Notes: generated by a model not told the origin, from the letters alone. A DNA stretch of 43,740 bases from an uncultured Butyrivibrio sp. (GCA_946536145.1 CAMNEA010000019.1:1-43740); one strand, 5' to 3'. Shown: positions 33,570-41,918, counted from the stretch's first letter. Program-made: numbers and translations.

Positions 33570-33611
33570 ATTATTTAGTTGACCGGATCAAAATGTAAGT
33601 GCTTACATTTT
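33570..33611 (-). promoter_or_regulatory. GH105 promoter overlapped by a LacI-type palindromic operator
   Basis: On the minus strand TTACAT (33593-33598), 17 bases, AATAAT (33570-33575). The -35 lies inside a near-perfect 22-bp palindrome at 33590-33611: arms AAAATGTAAG and CTTACATTTT around a 2-base centre. The TGTAAG-TG-CTTACA core is of the kind bound by LacI/GalR-family repressors and is close to a cre site, so carbon control of pectin-fragment use is likely. Confidence 0.65.
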
Positions 33612-33639
33612 AACATATAATTGGAAAATATGATATACT
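33610..33639 (+). promoter_or_regulatory. Aminopeptidase promoter abutting the same operator
   Basis: TTAACA (33610-33615), 18 bases, TATACT (33634-33639). The -35 overlaps the last two bases of the palindrome at 33590-33611, so one regulator could affect both divergent genes. Confidence 0.55.
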
Positions 33640-33671
33640 ATTTTCTGCAACTTTCTGAAAGGATTAGATAA

Positions 33672-34943
33672 ATGGAAAAGAATTCAGTTACGAGTAAGAT
33701 GCTGGACTTTATAAACGCATCTCCTACCTGTTTCCATGTTGTGGACAATATTAAGAAGCTGCTCACGGACAATGGATTTAGAGAGCTTTTGGAAGATGAG
33801 GAGTGGAATTTAGAGAGCGGCAGGTTCTTTGTGACCAGAAACGGCTCGTCCATCATCTCTTTTGTAATACCGGACAAGGACTTCAAGGGCTTTCACATGA
33901 TAGCAAGCCACAGCGATTCTCCCACTTTCAAGATCAAGGAGAACCCGGAGATTGGAGCGGGGAGTGCTTATGTGACGCTCAATGTGGAGAAGTACGGCGG
34001 GATGCTCTGCGCGCAGTGGCTGGACAGACCTCTTTCCGTTGCGGGGCGCATCTTTGTGGAAAAGAATGGAAAGGCGGAGCAGATACTTGTCAATGTGGAC
34101 AGGAATCTTCTTATCATTCCGTCTCTGGCGATTCACATGAACAGGGAGGCCAACGACGGATACAAGTACAATGCCCAGAAAGATATGCTTCCGCTGTTTG
34201 GAGATGAGAAGTCAGAGGGCAGGTTTTTTGAGATAATCGCTTCATCCGCAGGGGTAGATAAAGACAGTATCCTCAGCCATGACCTGTTTTTGTACAACAG
34301 GGTTGAGCCGACTTTGTGGGGTGCGGACAACGAGTATATAGCAAGTGCCAGACTTGACGACCAGGAGTGCGTATATACGACTTTGCACGGTTTCATTAAG
34401 GCGCAGCCAAGAGACTTTGTCTCAATGCACTGCGTATTTGACAACGAGGAGGTTGGCAGCACGACCAGACAGGGAGCTGCATCGACTTTTCTTAAGGATA
34501 CTCTTGAGAGGATAGGCCAGGGACTTGGAAGGAGCAGCCAGCAGTACCACACAGCGATTGCCCAAAGCTTTATGATCTCTGCGGACAATGCGCATGCGTA
34601 TCATCCCAACAATATGGATAAGGCCGATCCCGTGAACAGGCCTGTCATAAACGGGGGCATCGTCATCAAGTACAATGCAGCTCAGAAGTATACGACAGAC
34701 GCATTCTCTGCAGCGCAGTTCAAGCTCTTTTGCAAAGAGGCAGGCGTGCCTTATCAGATATTTACGAACCGCTCGGATATGGCCGGAGGCTCAACGCTCG
34801 GCAATATATCAGCAGCGCAGGTACCGGTTAGTACGGTGGATATAGGACTTGCGCAGCTTTCGATGCACTCGCCCTATGAATCGGCAGGAAGCAGGGATCC
34901 GGAGTATCTATCATCGGTGTCAGAAGTGTTTTTTGGTAAGTAA
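33672..34943 (+). CDS. apeB: M18 family aminopeptidase
   Basis: A 423-residue metallo-aminopeptidase of standard M18 length. Metal and active-site segments are present: ASHSDSPTFKIK, SARLDDQECV, DNEEVGSTTRQGA, SADNAHAYHPN, and SMHSPYESAG. It removes N-terminal residues (often acidic or neutral) from peptides in the cytoplasm as a dodecamer. AAAGGA precedes the ATG. It is divergent from GH105 and shares its operator region, though no functional link to pectin use is known for this family. Confidence 0.94.
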   Translation: MEKNSVTSKMLDFINASPTCFHVVDNIKKLLTDNGFRELLEDEEWNLESGRFFVTRNGSSIISFVIPDKDFKGFHMIASHSDSPTFKIKENPEIGAGSAYVTLNVEKYGGMLCAQWLDRPLSVAGRIFVEKNGKAEQILVNVDRNLLIIPSLAIHMNREANDGYKYNAQKDMLPLFGDEKSEGRFFEIIASSAGVDKDSILSHDLFLYNRVEPTLWGADNEYIASARLDDQECVYTTLHGFIKAQPRDFVSMHCVFDNEEVGSTTRQGAASTFLKDTLERIGQGLGRSSQQYHTAIAQSFMISADNAHAYHPNNMDKADPVNRPVINGGIVIKYNAAQKYTTDAFSAAQFKLFCKEAGVPYQIFTNRSDMAGGSTLGNISAAQVPVSTVDIGLAQLSMHSPYESAGSRDPEYLSSVSEVFFGK

Positions 34944-34997
34944 TGAATTTTCACTATCTGGGAAAATCGTTCGGTAATCCTATATATGGAGGAATAA

Positions 34998-36305
34998 ATG
35001 GGAATTTTTGGTTTATTTGGCAATAAAAAGAATGAGACAGAGTCAGAAGAAGCAAGGGAAGCTGCGCTCAGGGAGCAGCAGGATAAGAAAACCGAAGAGG
35101 TAAAAAAGGTCTATGAGGGAATGGAGTGGCCTACGGTTCCGCGCCACAACAACGTGGTCATAGGTAATGCAGAAAATGACAGCGAGGAGAAGCCGGAAGA
35201 TACGTTGACCATCGAGAGAAAAAATGAGGTGGGTGAACTTATCTATGAGCAGAACCTCTCGCCGAATGCGTTTGCTGATCTTTCAGGGCAGGAGCTTTTG
35301 TTCCTGCTGACAGCGATGGAAGCTTTTAACAAGAAGGCTCCTCTGCCGGGGTTCGAGTCCAACTCGAGGAAGGTTTACTACGAACTGCTCGGAAGGATAA
35401 GAGATGCGAAGGTTCTGTATGTGCTCTACGACAAGAGCACCGGATATCCATTCATTGAGAACGGCTATAGCTATGTCTATTTTGAAAAAGAGCTGGCGGA
35501 GAGAATGGCAGCTGTCTATGAGAAACAGTTTCACAAGCTCTCAGCTCTTGAGCGCAAGGTAGTGGATGATGAGAGCCCTTCAAACAAGAAGGCAGGGCTG
35601 TTTGAGTTCTTTTACTATCTTGGCATTGAGAACCTTGTCATTGACAACGGCGGATACAGGGCTAGATTTAAGAGAAATGAGATTGTTGCTGCTCCCGGTG
35701 ACTGGAATGCGGATGATAAGGACAAGGCTCCTTCAAATCCGGAGCTCAACTTTGCCATGACGGATCTTATCCAGGAGGCAAAGTGGCCTGTGAACTATGA
35801 TAAGAAGAGGGATGTTCTTAAGGGCAAGGAGATGAGGATGATTACTCTGGTAAGGAACGGCACATTTATTGTTCCTATGCAGCATGAGGGCCCTGCGCAG
35901 GTTATGGAGGACGGAAGGATCCGGCTCGACAAGGATACCAAGACGAAATTTCTTCTTATGAAAGCTCCGGATGGCAGGCAGTTTGTCCCGGTATGCACAG
36001 ACGGCTTTGAATTTGCAAGGATCAACAAAGACAGGGAATGGAATGCTGCCATTTTCAGATTCAGGGATCTTGTGCGCCTTGTTAATGACAAGGATGGGAT
36101 AAGGATCAATCCTGCGGGACAGGGTATTGTTGTGCCCAAGCAGCAGATGATGCTGATAGAGATGGCCGGCCAGCAGGCAGATGCACTCAGGGGGAAAAAG
36201 GCAAAAAAGGGAACTGCAGGACTATCTGACGATGAGGCAGTTACAAAAGCCCTTGGCCAGGCACTTGAAAAAATGAAAGATGAAAATAGGCATGACGCTG
36301 ATTAA
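34998..36305 (+). CDS. SseB-like protein with charged N-terminus
   Basis: A 435-residue soluble protein. It begins MGIFGLFGNKK followed by a long charged, coil-like stretch. Two regions resemble the SseB fold: one around LYVLYDKSTGYPFIENGYSYVYFEK, and a clearer C-terminal one around TFIVPMQHEGPAQV, KFLLMKAPDGRQFVPVCTDGFEF and FRFRDLVRLVNDKDGIRINPAG. SseB proteins are widespread but their biochemical role is not settled. TGGAGGAA precedes the ATG. It is followed 76 bases later by the MshEN-CheX-like gene, and the strand and spacing allow co-transcription. Confidence 0.6.
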   Translation: MGIFGLFGNKKNETESEEAREAALREQQDKKTEEVKKVYEGMEWPTVPRHNNVVIGNAENDSEEKPEDTLTIERKNEVGELIYEQNLSPNAFADLSGQELLFLLTAMEAFNKKAPLPGFESNSRKVYYELLGRIRDAKVLYVLYDKSTGYPFIENGYSYVYFEKELAERMAAVYEKQFHKLSALERKVVDDESPSNKKAGLFEFFYYLGIENLVIDNGGYRARFKRNEIVAAPGDWNADDKDKAPSNPELNFAMTDLIQEAKWPVNYDKKRDVLKGKEMRMITLVRNGTFIVPMQHEGPAQVMEDGRIRLDKDTKTKFLLMKAPDGRQFVPVCTDGFEFARINKDREWNAAIFRFRDLVRLVNDKDGIRINPAGQGIVVPKQQMMLIEMAGQQADALRGKKAKKGTAGLSDDEAVTKALGQALEKMKDENRHDAD

Positions 36306-36381
36306 ATCGCTTGTTATCGTACAGGGTTTAGTCTAAAATTGTAATAAGTATATCGATATTGAGTATATCTAGGAGAAGGAT

Positions 36382-37269
36382 ATGTTTGATCGTCTAATCG
36401 GCACTTATCTTGTGGAGCAGGGACTGATAACCCGCTTACAGCTTGAACAGGTCTATAAGACACAGGAATCGAAGCGGGCCAAGCTGGGCGTCATCGCTGT
36501 GGCTGAGAAACTTATGTCAATAGCGCAGGCAGAACAGGTAAATATGCTTCAGGCTTCCATGGACAAGCGCTTTGGAGATATTGCAATTGAAAAGGGCTAC
36601 CTGTCACAGAATCAGGTCTCAAGGCTTCTGGAACTTCAGGGCAACAATTACCTTGTGTTTTTGCAGTCCGTTGTTGATCTGGGGCTTTTAACCATGGAGC
36701 AGCTAAGCGGCGCGGAGGCAGACTACCAAAGGCAGCATGGCTTTACCGAGAGCGATATGGCTGCGCTCAAGACAGGTGATGTGGAGCAGGCTGTACCAAT
36801 TTTCCTCCATACCGACGATCCTATGTACAAGGCAATGTTCACAATGGGCATTAAGAATATGTATCGTCTTGTCGATGACCATATATATGTGGGCAGATCT
36901 TATACTGCCAATGTCCTGAAGGAAGAGGTTCTGGGATATCAGAGGTTTCATGGTGACCAGGCTGCGGTTGTGGCCATCTCGGGCAAGTACAATGATGTCA
37001 AGAATATGGCGATCGCCTATACAAAAGAGGAGTTCATAGACACCAGGGAGGATGCCCTTGATGCCGTCTGCGAACTTATTAACTGTATAAATGGTCTTTA
37101 TGCAACTGAGCAGAGCAGGATTGACAAGAAGATCGATCTTGATCCTCCCAATTTTATGACGAGTTTTTCGCAGGCGAAATGTCAGGAGATGATCGTCATG
37201 CCTGTGTATATATGCGGCGGCGAGGTAAAGTATGCAATAGCAATATCAAAGGAACTTGTTATTATATGA
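36382..37269 (+). CDS. MshEN-like repeats fused to a CheX-like phosphatase domain
   Basis: A 295-residue protein. The N-terminal 115 residues carry repeats of the type seen in MshEN/GspE-N domains: residues 6-28 (IGTYLVEQGLI, then Leu21 and Gln28), residues 63-86 (RFGDIAIEKGYL, then Val79, Leu82-83 and Gln86) and a third degenerate one near 95-116. MshEN domains bind c-di-GMP. The C-terminal half resembles CheX/CheC: TREDALDAVCELINCINGL has the E231-x-x-N234 pair of CheY-P phosphatases. CheY is encoded 23 bases downstream. AGGAGAAGG precedes the ATG. Binding of c-di-GMP is inferred; some MshEN consensus positions differ. Confidence 0.7.
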   Translation: MFDRLIGTYLVEQGLITRLQLEQVYKTQESKRAKLGVIAVAEKLMSIAQAEQVNMLQASMDKRFGDIAIEKGYLSQNQVSRLLELQGNNYLVFLQSVVDLGLLTMEQLSGAEADYQRQHGFTESDMAALKTGDVEQAVPIFLHTDDPMYKAMFTMGIKNMYRLVDDHIYVGRSYTANVLKEEVLGYQRFHGDQAAVVAISGKYNDVKNMAIAYTKEEFIDTREDALDAVCELINCINGLYATEQSRIDKKIDLDPPNFMTSFSQAKCQEMIVMPVYICGGEVKYAIAISKELVII

Positions 37270-37292
37270 CAGAAGTTATGGAGGCGCATAAG

Positions 37293-37661
37293 ATGATAAG
37301 TGTTCTGATTGTTGACGATTCGAGGACGTCGAGGAGCATACTGAAAGATATCCTTGAAAGAGCAGGTTATAAGATTGCCGGAGAAGCCATAAATGGCAAA
37401 GAGGCTGTTGAGATGTATGCAAAACTCCTTCCCGATATTGTTACCATGGATATTACCATGCCGGAAATGGATGGGATAGAAGCCCTGAGGCAGATAAGGC
37501 AGGGATATCCGGATGCCAGGATAGTGATGATAACAGCTGCCGGACAGAAAGAAAAAATGCTTGAGGCAGTCAAGCTTGGGGCGACCGAGTTTGTATCCAA
37601 GCCTTTTATGGAAGAGAGCGTTATAGACGCGCTCGAGCATTGCAAAAAAGAGATGAAATGA
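37293..37661 (+). CDS. cheY: CheY-like single-domain response regulator
   Basis: A 122-residue receiver domain with no output domain. D8 and D9 bind Mg2+, D53 is the phosphoacceptor (IVTMDITMPEMDG), T81 and K103 complete the switch set. The ATG at 37293 is eight bases after GGAGG; longer frames start inside the upstream gene. It is encoded directly after the CheX-like protein, which probably removes its phosphate. The window also holds a chemoreceptor, but no CheA. Confidence 0.93.
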   Translation: MISVLIVDDSRTSRSILKDILERAGYKIAGEAINGKEAVEMYAKLLPDIVTMDITMPEMDGIEALRQIRQGYPDARIVMITAAGQKEKMLEAVKLGATEFVSKPFMEESVIDALEHCKKEMK

Positions 37662-37666
37662 TGAAG

Positions 37667-37699
37667 GGGAGTCAATGGGGACGTTTCTCATTGACTCCC
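37667..37699 (+). other. Strong hairpin between cheY and the SDR gene
   Basis: GGGAGTCAATG and CATTGACTCCC pair perfectly (11 bases) around an 11-base loop. There is no T-tract after it, so it is either a processing or stability element or a weak terminator. The SDR ribosome binding site follows at about 37720. Confidence 0.55.
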
Positions 37700-37730
37700 G
37701 CCTACTTTCCGGGAAAGATTGGAGCTATCA

Positions 37731-38453
37731 ATGAACAGAAAAGTTTTTGTGTCGGGAGCCTCCAGAGGGATAGGAAGGGCAATCGCTGAAGTATTTGCCC
37801 AAAAAGGAGACGAGCTTTTTATCACCTGTTTAAATAATATAGAAGAAATGGATCGCTTTGCCAAAGAGATGAGTGAGCGGTTTGGCGTAAGATGCAGCGC
37901 CTACAGATGTGATATGTCCGATAATGATGAAGTCAGAAAACTCTTTGATGAGATCGGAGATGTGGACATACTGATCAACAACGCCGCAGTTGCATGGATA
38001 GGACTTCTTACTGATATGGATGAACGGGACTGGAGGCGGGTGATGGGCACAAACCTTGACAGTCTCTTTTATACCTGCAGGGCAGTTGTCCCTTCGATGG
38101 TAAGAAGGCAGAAGGGAACGATCATAAATATCTCATCGGTGTGGGGCAGCGTCGGAGCATCCTGTGAAGTTGCATATTCTGCTTCCAAGGGCGGTGTCAA
38201 TGCTTTTACAAGAGCGCTGGCAAAAGAGCTGGCACCGAGCGGGATCAGTGTCAATGCGATAGCCTGCGGCGTCATAGATACCGATATGAACAGGAAAGAG
38301 CTGAGCGAAGCGGATCTTGCGGAACTTGAGGATGAGATTCCAAAGGGAAGAATGGGCAATCCCAAGGAGGTCGCAGACCTTGTGATAAGTATATGTGACG
38401 CGCCTTCGTATCTCACGGGTCAGATCATTACGATCGACGGGGGATGGATATAA
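37731..38453 (+). CDS. Short-chain dehydrogenase/reductase (FabG-like)
   Basis: A 240-residue classical SDR. The cofactor motif SGASRGIG is at 8-15; NNAA, the catalytic Ser of NISSVWGS, the YSASKGG Tyr-Lys pair and the C-terminal YLTGQIITIDGGW are all in place. It closely resembles 3-oxoacyl-ACP reductase but no other fatty-acid genes adjoin it, so the substrate is uncertain. The start is the ATG at 37731, after TTGGAG; a TTG 12 bases upstream was rejected. It follows a strong hairpin after cheY and precedes trxB by about 107 bases. Confidence 0.85.
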   Translation: MNRKVFVSGASRGIGRAIAEVFAQKGDELFITCLNNIEEMDRFAKEMSERFGVRCSAYRCDMSDNDEVRKLFDEIGDVDILINNAAVAWIGLLTDMDERDWRRVMGTNLDSLFYTCRAVVPSMVRRQKGTIINISSVWGSVGASCEVAYSASKGGVNAFTRALAKELAPSGISVNAIACGVIDTDMNRKELSEADLAELEDEIPKGRMGNPKEVADLVISICDAPSYLTGQIITIDGGWI

Positions 38454-38466
38454 GATTAAAAAATGC

Positions 38467-38494
38467 TTTACAAACAAAATAAATATGATAATAT
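38467..38494 (+). promoter_or_regulatory. Possible trxB promoter
   Basis: TTTACA (38467-38472), 16 bases, TAATAT (38489-38494), about 70 bases upstream of trxB in an AT-rich gap. Confidence 0.35.
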
Positions 38495-38560
38495 TAAATT
38501 GCACACAATGTATATGATTTTTGTTTCAAATATAAAGCTTAATAAACAGGAGGATAAACT

Positions 38561-39499
38561 ATGTACGATCTTATAATAATCGGTTCAGGCCCCGCAGGAC
38601 TTTCAGCTGCCGTATACGCAAAAAGAGCAGGTCTCAACATGCTCATAATTGAGAAAAACCCCGTCAGCGGAGGACAGATAATAGATACCTACGAGGTGGA
38701 TAACTATCTTGGAATTCCCGGTGTCAATGGCTTTGACCTGGCGATGAAGTTCAGAGAGCATGCGGATAAGCTTGGAGCAGAGTTTGCAGACGGAACAGTG
38801 ACAAAGGTAGAAGTCATTGATAAGGGCAGCGATACCAAGGCACCTGTTTATAAAGTGGTTACAGATGCAGGAGAGTATGAGACACACACTGTCATCCTCG
38901 CAACAGGTGCACATCACTCCAAGCTTGGCGTTCCGGGCGAGGAGGAGTATACCGGCAAGGGTGTATCATACTGTGCAACCTGTGACGGAGCTTTTTATAA
39001 AGGAAAGGTTACTGCTGTAAACGGCGGCGGAGATGTTGCGGTTGAGGATGCCATATTCCTTTCAAGATTCTGCAGCAAGGTTTACCTCATCCACAGAAGA
39101 GATGAACTTCGCGCTACCAGGATCCTTCAGGATGAGCTGTTTGGACTTCCCAATGTGGAGATTATATGGGACAGCGTTGTCAAAGAGATAAATGGAGAGG
39201 ACAAGGTTAATTCTGTTCATATTGAAAATGTGAAGACCAAAGAAGAGAAAGATGTTACAGTTGATGGCATATTTGTTGCAATAGGAATTCATCCTTCCAC
39301 GGATCTTTTTGCGGATCTTTTAGAGTGTGATGAAAAGGGCTATGTAGTAGCATCTGAGGATGGCGCCACATCGATGCCGGGCATCTTTGTTGCGGGAGAT
39401 TCGCGTAAGAAGCGCCTTAGACAGATTGTTACAGCTGTCGCTGACGGTGCCAATGCTGTTACATCCGTACAGGATTTTCTTGTAGGGAAAGAAAAATAA
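38561..39499 (+). CDS. trxB: Thioredoxin-disulfide reductase
   Basis: A 312-residue flavoenzyme. The FAD motif GSGPAGLSAAVYAKRAG starts at residue 8, the redox pair C138-A-T-C141 lies in YCATCDGAF, the NADPH-binding region is GGGDVAVEDAIFL with HRRDELRA, and the C-terminal FAD motif is GIFVAGDSR. It reduces thioredoxin using NADPH. AACAGGAGG precedes the ATG. No thioredoxin gene is adjacent. It is monocistronic as far as can be seen; no clear terminator follows, and the next gene has its own strong promoter. Confidence 0.95.
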   Translation: MYDLIIIGSGPAGLSAAVYAKRAGLNMLIIEKNPVSGGQIIDTYEVDNYLGIPGVNGFDLAMKFREHADKLGAEFADGTVTKVEVIDKGSDTKAPVYKVVTDAGEYETHTVILATGAHHSKLGVPGEEEYTGKGVSYCATCDGAFYKGKVTAVNGGGDVAVEDAIFLSRFCSKVYLIHRRDELRATRILQDELFGLPNVEIIWDSVVKEINGEDKVNSVHIENVKTKEEKDVTVDGIFVAIGIHPSTDLFADLLECDEKGYVVASEDGATSMPGIFVAGDSRKKRLRQIVTAVADGANAVTSVQDFLVGKEK

Positions 39500-39534
39500 T
39501 TATAATTATTATTAAAAAAAAATAAAGAATTAGA

Positions 39535-39563
39535 TTGACAAACCGGCATATGTGGCGTATATT
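39535..39563 (+). promoter_or_regulatory. Near-consensus promoter of the NlpC/P60 gene
   Basis: TTGACA (39535-39540), 17 bases, TATATT (39558-39563). One of the best promoters in the window. Confidence 0.75.
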
Positions 39564-39605
39564 TTTAAAAGATGTAACAAATTCGTAACATTTTGGAGGT
39601 TAGTT

Positions 39606-40928
39606 TTGAAGAAGCCATATATGCAGTTAGCTGCTTTAGCTATGACAGCTGCAATGACATTCACAAATTTCAGCATAGATTCCTATGCTTCATCCAATAA
39701 AGTCACAAGCGTAATGCCTCAGGCAGGTATCACATTTGCGCTTGGCAGCAACCAGGTATCGCTCTCCAATCTTCAGGAGACTGTAGAGTCTGAGAAGGCT
39801 GAAGCGGAAGCTTCATCCGGCGCTGAGAAGTCAGTTGCCCAGGAGATCAACGAGTCCGAAGGCGCTGTAACTAATATAACACCTCTTGCATCAACTGTAA
39901 CAGACAGCATTTTGTCAGATATTCAGAATGCTACAGGCGCTATCATCAGCAACGTTCAGGAGGATGATGCAGAAGCCCGCAAGGAAGAGGAGATGTTCAA
40001 GACTTTGGTCATCGCCAAGGTTCATGATTATGTTAATGTACGTGATCTTCCTGATGAGAATGAAGGTGAGGTAGTCGGCAAGCTTTATGACAAGTCGGTA
40101 GGTACCTTCATAGAGGAAGAGAATGGCTGGTACAAGATCAAGTCAGGATCGGTTGAAGGTTATGTTAAGGGTGAGTACTGTGTTACCGGTGAAGATGCAG
40201 TTGACCTTGCCAGAGAAGTAGGAACAAGGATTGCAACCGTAACAACTACCACACTTAAGGTTAGAGGGGGCCCGGGGCTTGATGAAGAAGTTTTGGGTCT
40301 GGTTCCTATAGAGGATCAGCTTGTAGTAGAGGAAGAGCTTGACGGTTGGGTCAAGGTTAGTATCGAGGAAGGTGACGGTTTCGTATCACTTGACTATGTA
40401 ACACTTTCAACAGAGTTTGTTAAGGCTGAGTCCAAGGCAGAGGAGGAAGCCCGTCTTGCCAAGGAAGCTGCTGAAAGAGAAGCCGCTGCCAAGGCTGCCG
40501 CCAAGGCAACCAAGAAGGGATCTACCAAGAGTTCTGAGCCAAGGAGCTACAACTCAGCAGGATCTTACACTACAGCAACAAGTTCTATCGGTTCTGCGGT
40601 TGCACAGTTTGCTCTTCAGTTTGTCGGCAACCCTTATGTATACGGTGGAACATCACTTACTAACGGAGCTGACTGCTCAGGATTTGTAATGAGCGTTTAC
40701 AACAATTTCGGTGTAAGCCTTCCGCACAGCTCAGGTGCTGACAGAAGCGTTGGCGCAGCAGTAGACGGACTTGCCAATGCACAGCCCGGAGACATCGTAT
40801 GTTACTCAGGACACGTTGCTATCTACATCGGCAATGGTCAGATCGTACATGCTTCTACAGCCAAGACCGGTATCAAGGTATCTGATGCAGGCTATCGTTC
40901 AGTGCTTGCTGTAAGAAGAATCTTCTGA
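39606..40928 (+). CDS. Secreted SH3b and NlpC/P60 cell-wall endopeptidase
   Basis: A 440-residue exported hydrolase. A signal peptide covers about 30 residues (cleavage near SYA). Two SH3b domains follow (KVHDYVNVRDLPDENEGEVVGKL and TTTTLKVRGGPGLDEEVLGLV), then an Ala/Lys/Glu-rich linker, then NlpC/P60 with C357 (ADCSGF), H403 (SGHVAIYIG) and H415 as the catalytic triad. It cuts gamma-D-Glu-DAP-type bonds in peptidoglycan. The start is TTG at 39606, six bases after GGAGG; the only upstream in-frame ATG lies inside the promoter. A strong promoter and terminator bracket the gene, so it is a separate unit. Confidence 0.88.
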   Translation: MKKPYMQLAALAMTAAMTFTNFSIDSYASSNKVTSVMPQAGITFALGSNQVSLSNLQETVESEKAEAEASSGAEKSVAQEINESEGAVTNITPLASTVTDSILSDIQNATGAIISNVQEDDAEARKEEEMFKTLVIAKVHDYVNVRDLPDENEGEVVGKLYDKSVGTFIEEENGWYKIKSGSVEGYVKGEYCVTGEDAVDLAREVGTRIATVTTTTLKVRGGPGLDEEVLGLVPIEDQLVVEEELDGWVKVSIEEGDGFVSLDYVTLSTEFVKAESKAEEEARLAKEAAEREAAAKAAAKATKKGSTKSSEPRSYNSAGSYTTATSSIGSAVAQFALQFVGNPYVYGGTSLTNGADCSGFVMSVYNNFGVSLPHSSGADRSVGAAVDGLANAQPGDIVCYSGHVAIYIGNGQIVHASTAKTGIKVSDAGYRSVLAVRRIF

Positions 40929-40948
40929 TAAATAATTATTGAATAATT

Positions 40949-40986
40949 AAGACAGATTGCAATTTGATTTGCAGTCTGTCTTTTTT
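40949..40986 (+). terminator. Terminator after the NlpC/P60 gene
   Basis: AAGACAGA-TTGCAA and its complement TTGCAG-TCTGTCTT form a good stem, followed by TTTTTTG. Confidence 0.85.
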
Positions 40987-41114
40987 GTTTAATTAGGGAA
41001 TTCGTACTACACAAAAGTGCATTTGTAAAGTGTTTACGTCATCTTCTTCAAAAATGCACATAAATTTAAAAGTCAACCACAAATTTTATTTTTTCTTAAG
41101 AGTTTTTTTAAAAG

Positions 41115-41215
41115 TTATCCACAAAGGCTGATTATAAAAAAGCGTTTTTACGACTTATACACGAAGTTATCCACATTGTCCACAAAAATATGATACAAAA
41201 AGCCCGTTTTACACA
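41115..41215 (+). other. Cluster of DnaA-box-like 9-mers in an AT-rich gap
   Basis: Within the 413-base gap 40929-41341, five same-strand 9-mers match TTATNCACA: TTATCCACA (41115-41123, exact), TTATACACG (41155-41163, one mismatch), TTATCCACA (41167-41175, exact), TTGTCCACA (41176-41184, one mismatch, abutting the last) and TTTTACACA (41207-41215, one mismatch). An AT-rich stretch (41216-41264) follows, with TAG repeats nine bases apart. The rest of the gap holds the NlpC/P60 terminator and the hpf promoter. This could be a replication origin, a DnaA titration site or DnaA control of hpf. Confidence 0.6.
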
Positions 41216-41264
41216 ATAGAAACAATAGATATTTTTTATACAATTTGCACAAAATATAATTAAA

Positions 41265-41294
41265 TTGCGCTGTGCTGGCTATCAATGTTATAAT
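41265..41294 (+). promoter_or_regulatory. hpf promoter
   Basis: TTGCGC (41265-41270), 18 bases, TATAAT (41289-41294) with TGT extended -10. Confidence 0.65.
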
Positions 41295-41341
41295 ACTTTT
41301 AATAATAACGCCGCAAATGGCTGAGCAAAGGGGATGATTGC

Positions 41342-41872
41342 ATGAAATTTACTATCGCAGGCAAAAACATTGATGTAACACCCGGACTTAAGGCAGCAGT
41401 AGAGGAGAAGATCGGTAAGCTGGAAAAGTACTTTACTCCTGATACGAATGCCAATGTGACACTTAGTGTGGATAAGGAGAGACACAAGATTGAAGTGACC
41501 ATACCTGTTAAGGGCAAGATAATCCGCGCTGAGCAGGTAAGTAATGACATGTATGTATCTATCGACCTTGTCGAGGAGGTTATTGAGAGACAGCTCAAGA
41601 AGTACAAGAGTAAACTTGTTGACAAGCAGCAGGCAGAGGCAAGCAACTTCAAGAAGGAATACATTGAGTCCGACTATATGGACGACGAGGACATCCGCAT
41701 CGAGCGTATGAAGAAGTTTGATCCGAAGCCTATGTATGCCGAGGATGCATGCGTACAGATGGAGCTTCTCGGACACAATTTCTTTGTGTTTGTCAATGCC
41801 GAGACTGATCAGGTTAATGTAGTTTACAAGAGAAAAGGCAATACTTACGGCCTTATTGAACCGGAAATCTGA
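41342..41872 (+). CDS. hpf: Long-form ribosome hibernation promoting factor
   Basis: A 176-residue protein. Residues 1-100 form the HPF/YfiA ribosome-binding domain (FTIAGKNIDVTPGLKAAVEEKIGKLEKYF), then a linker, then the C-terminal dimerisation domain (RMKKFDPKPMYAEDACVQMELLGHNFFVF, ending VVYKRKGNTYGLIEPE) of the long form. Such proteins pair two 70S ribosomes into inactive 100S particles in stationary phase. AAAGGGGATG precedes the ATG. It has its own promoter and a strong terminator, and lies directly downstream of the DnaA-box-like cluster. Confidence 0.95.
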   Translation: MKFTIAGKNIDVTPGLKAAVEEKIGKLEKYFTPDTNANVTLSVDKERHKIEVTIPVKGKIIRAEQVSNDMYVSIDLVEEVIERQLKKYKSKLVDKQQAEASNFKKEYIESDYMDDEDIRIERMKKFDPKPMYAEDACVQMELLGHNFFVFVNAETDQVNVVYKRKGNTYGLIEPEI

Positions 41873-41888
41873 TTTCTTATATTTTTAT

Positions 41889-41917
41889 AAAATAGCCCCC
41901 TTTGAGGGGCTATTTTT
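41889..41917 (+). terminator. Terminator after hpf
   Basis: AAAATAGCCCC and GGGGCTATTTTT pair around CTTTGA, followed by T residues. Confidence 0.92.
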
Positions 41918-41918
41918 G

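Noticed and set aside
33590-33611. Definite CcpA cre site
   Set aside because: The centre is TG instead of CG and the arms are longer than cre, so a LacI-family operator is equally or more likely.
37667-37699. Terminator of cheY
   Set aside because: The stem is strong but no T-tract follows, so it is listed as a hairpin only.
41060-41137. 25-codon open frame inside the DnaA-box gap
   Set aside because: No ribosome binding site, low-complexity sequence and overlap with the boxes.
41115-41264. Firm call of oriC
   Set aside because: The boxes are real, but dnaA, dnaN, rpmH and gidA are absent and skew could not be computed, so it is left as a DnaA-box-like cluster.
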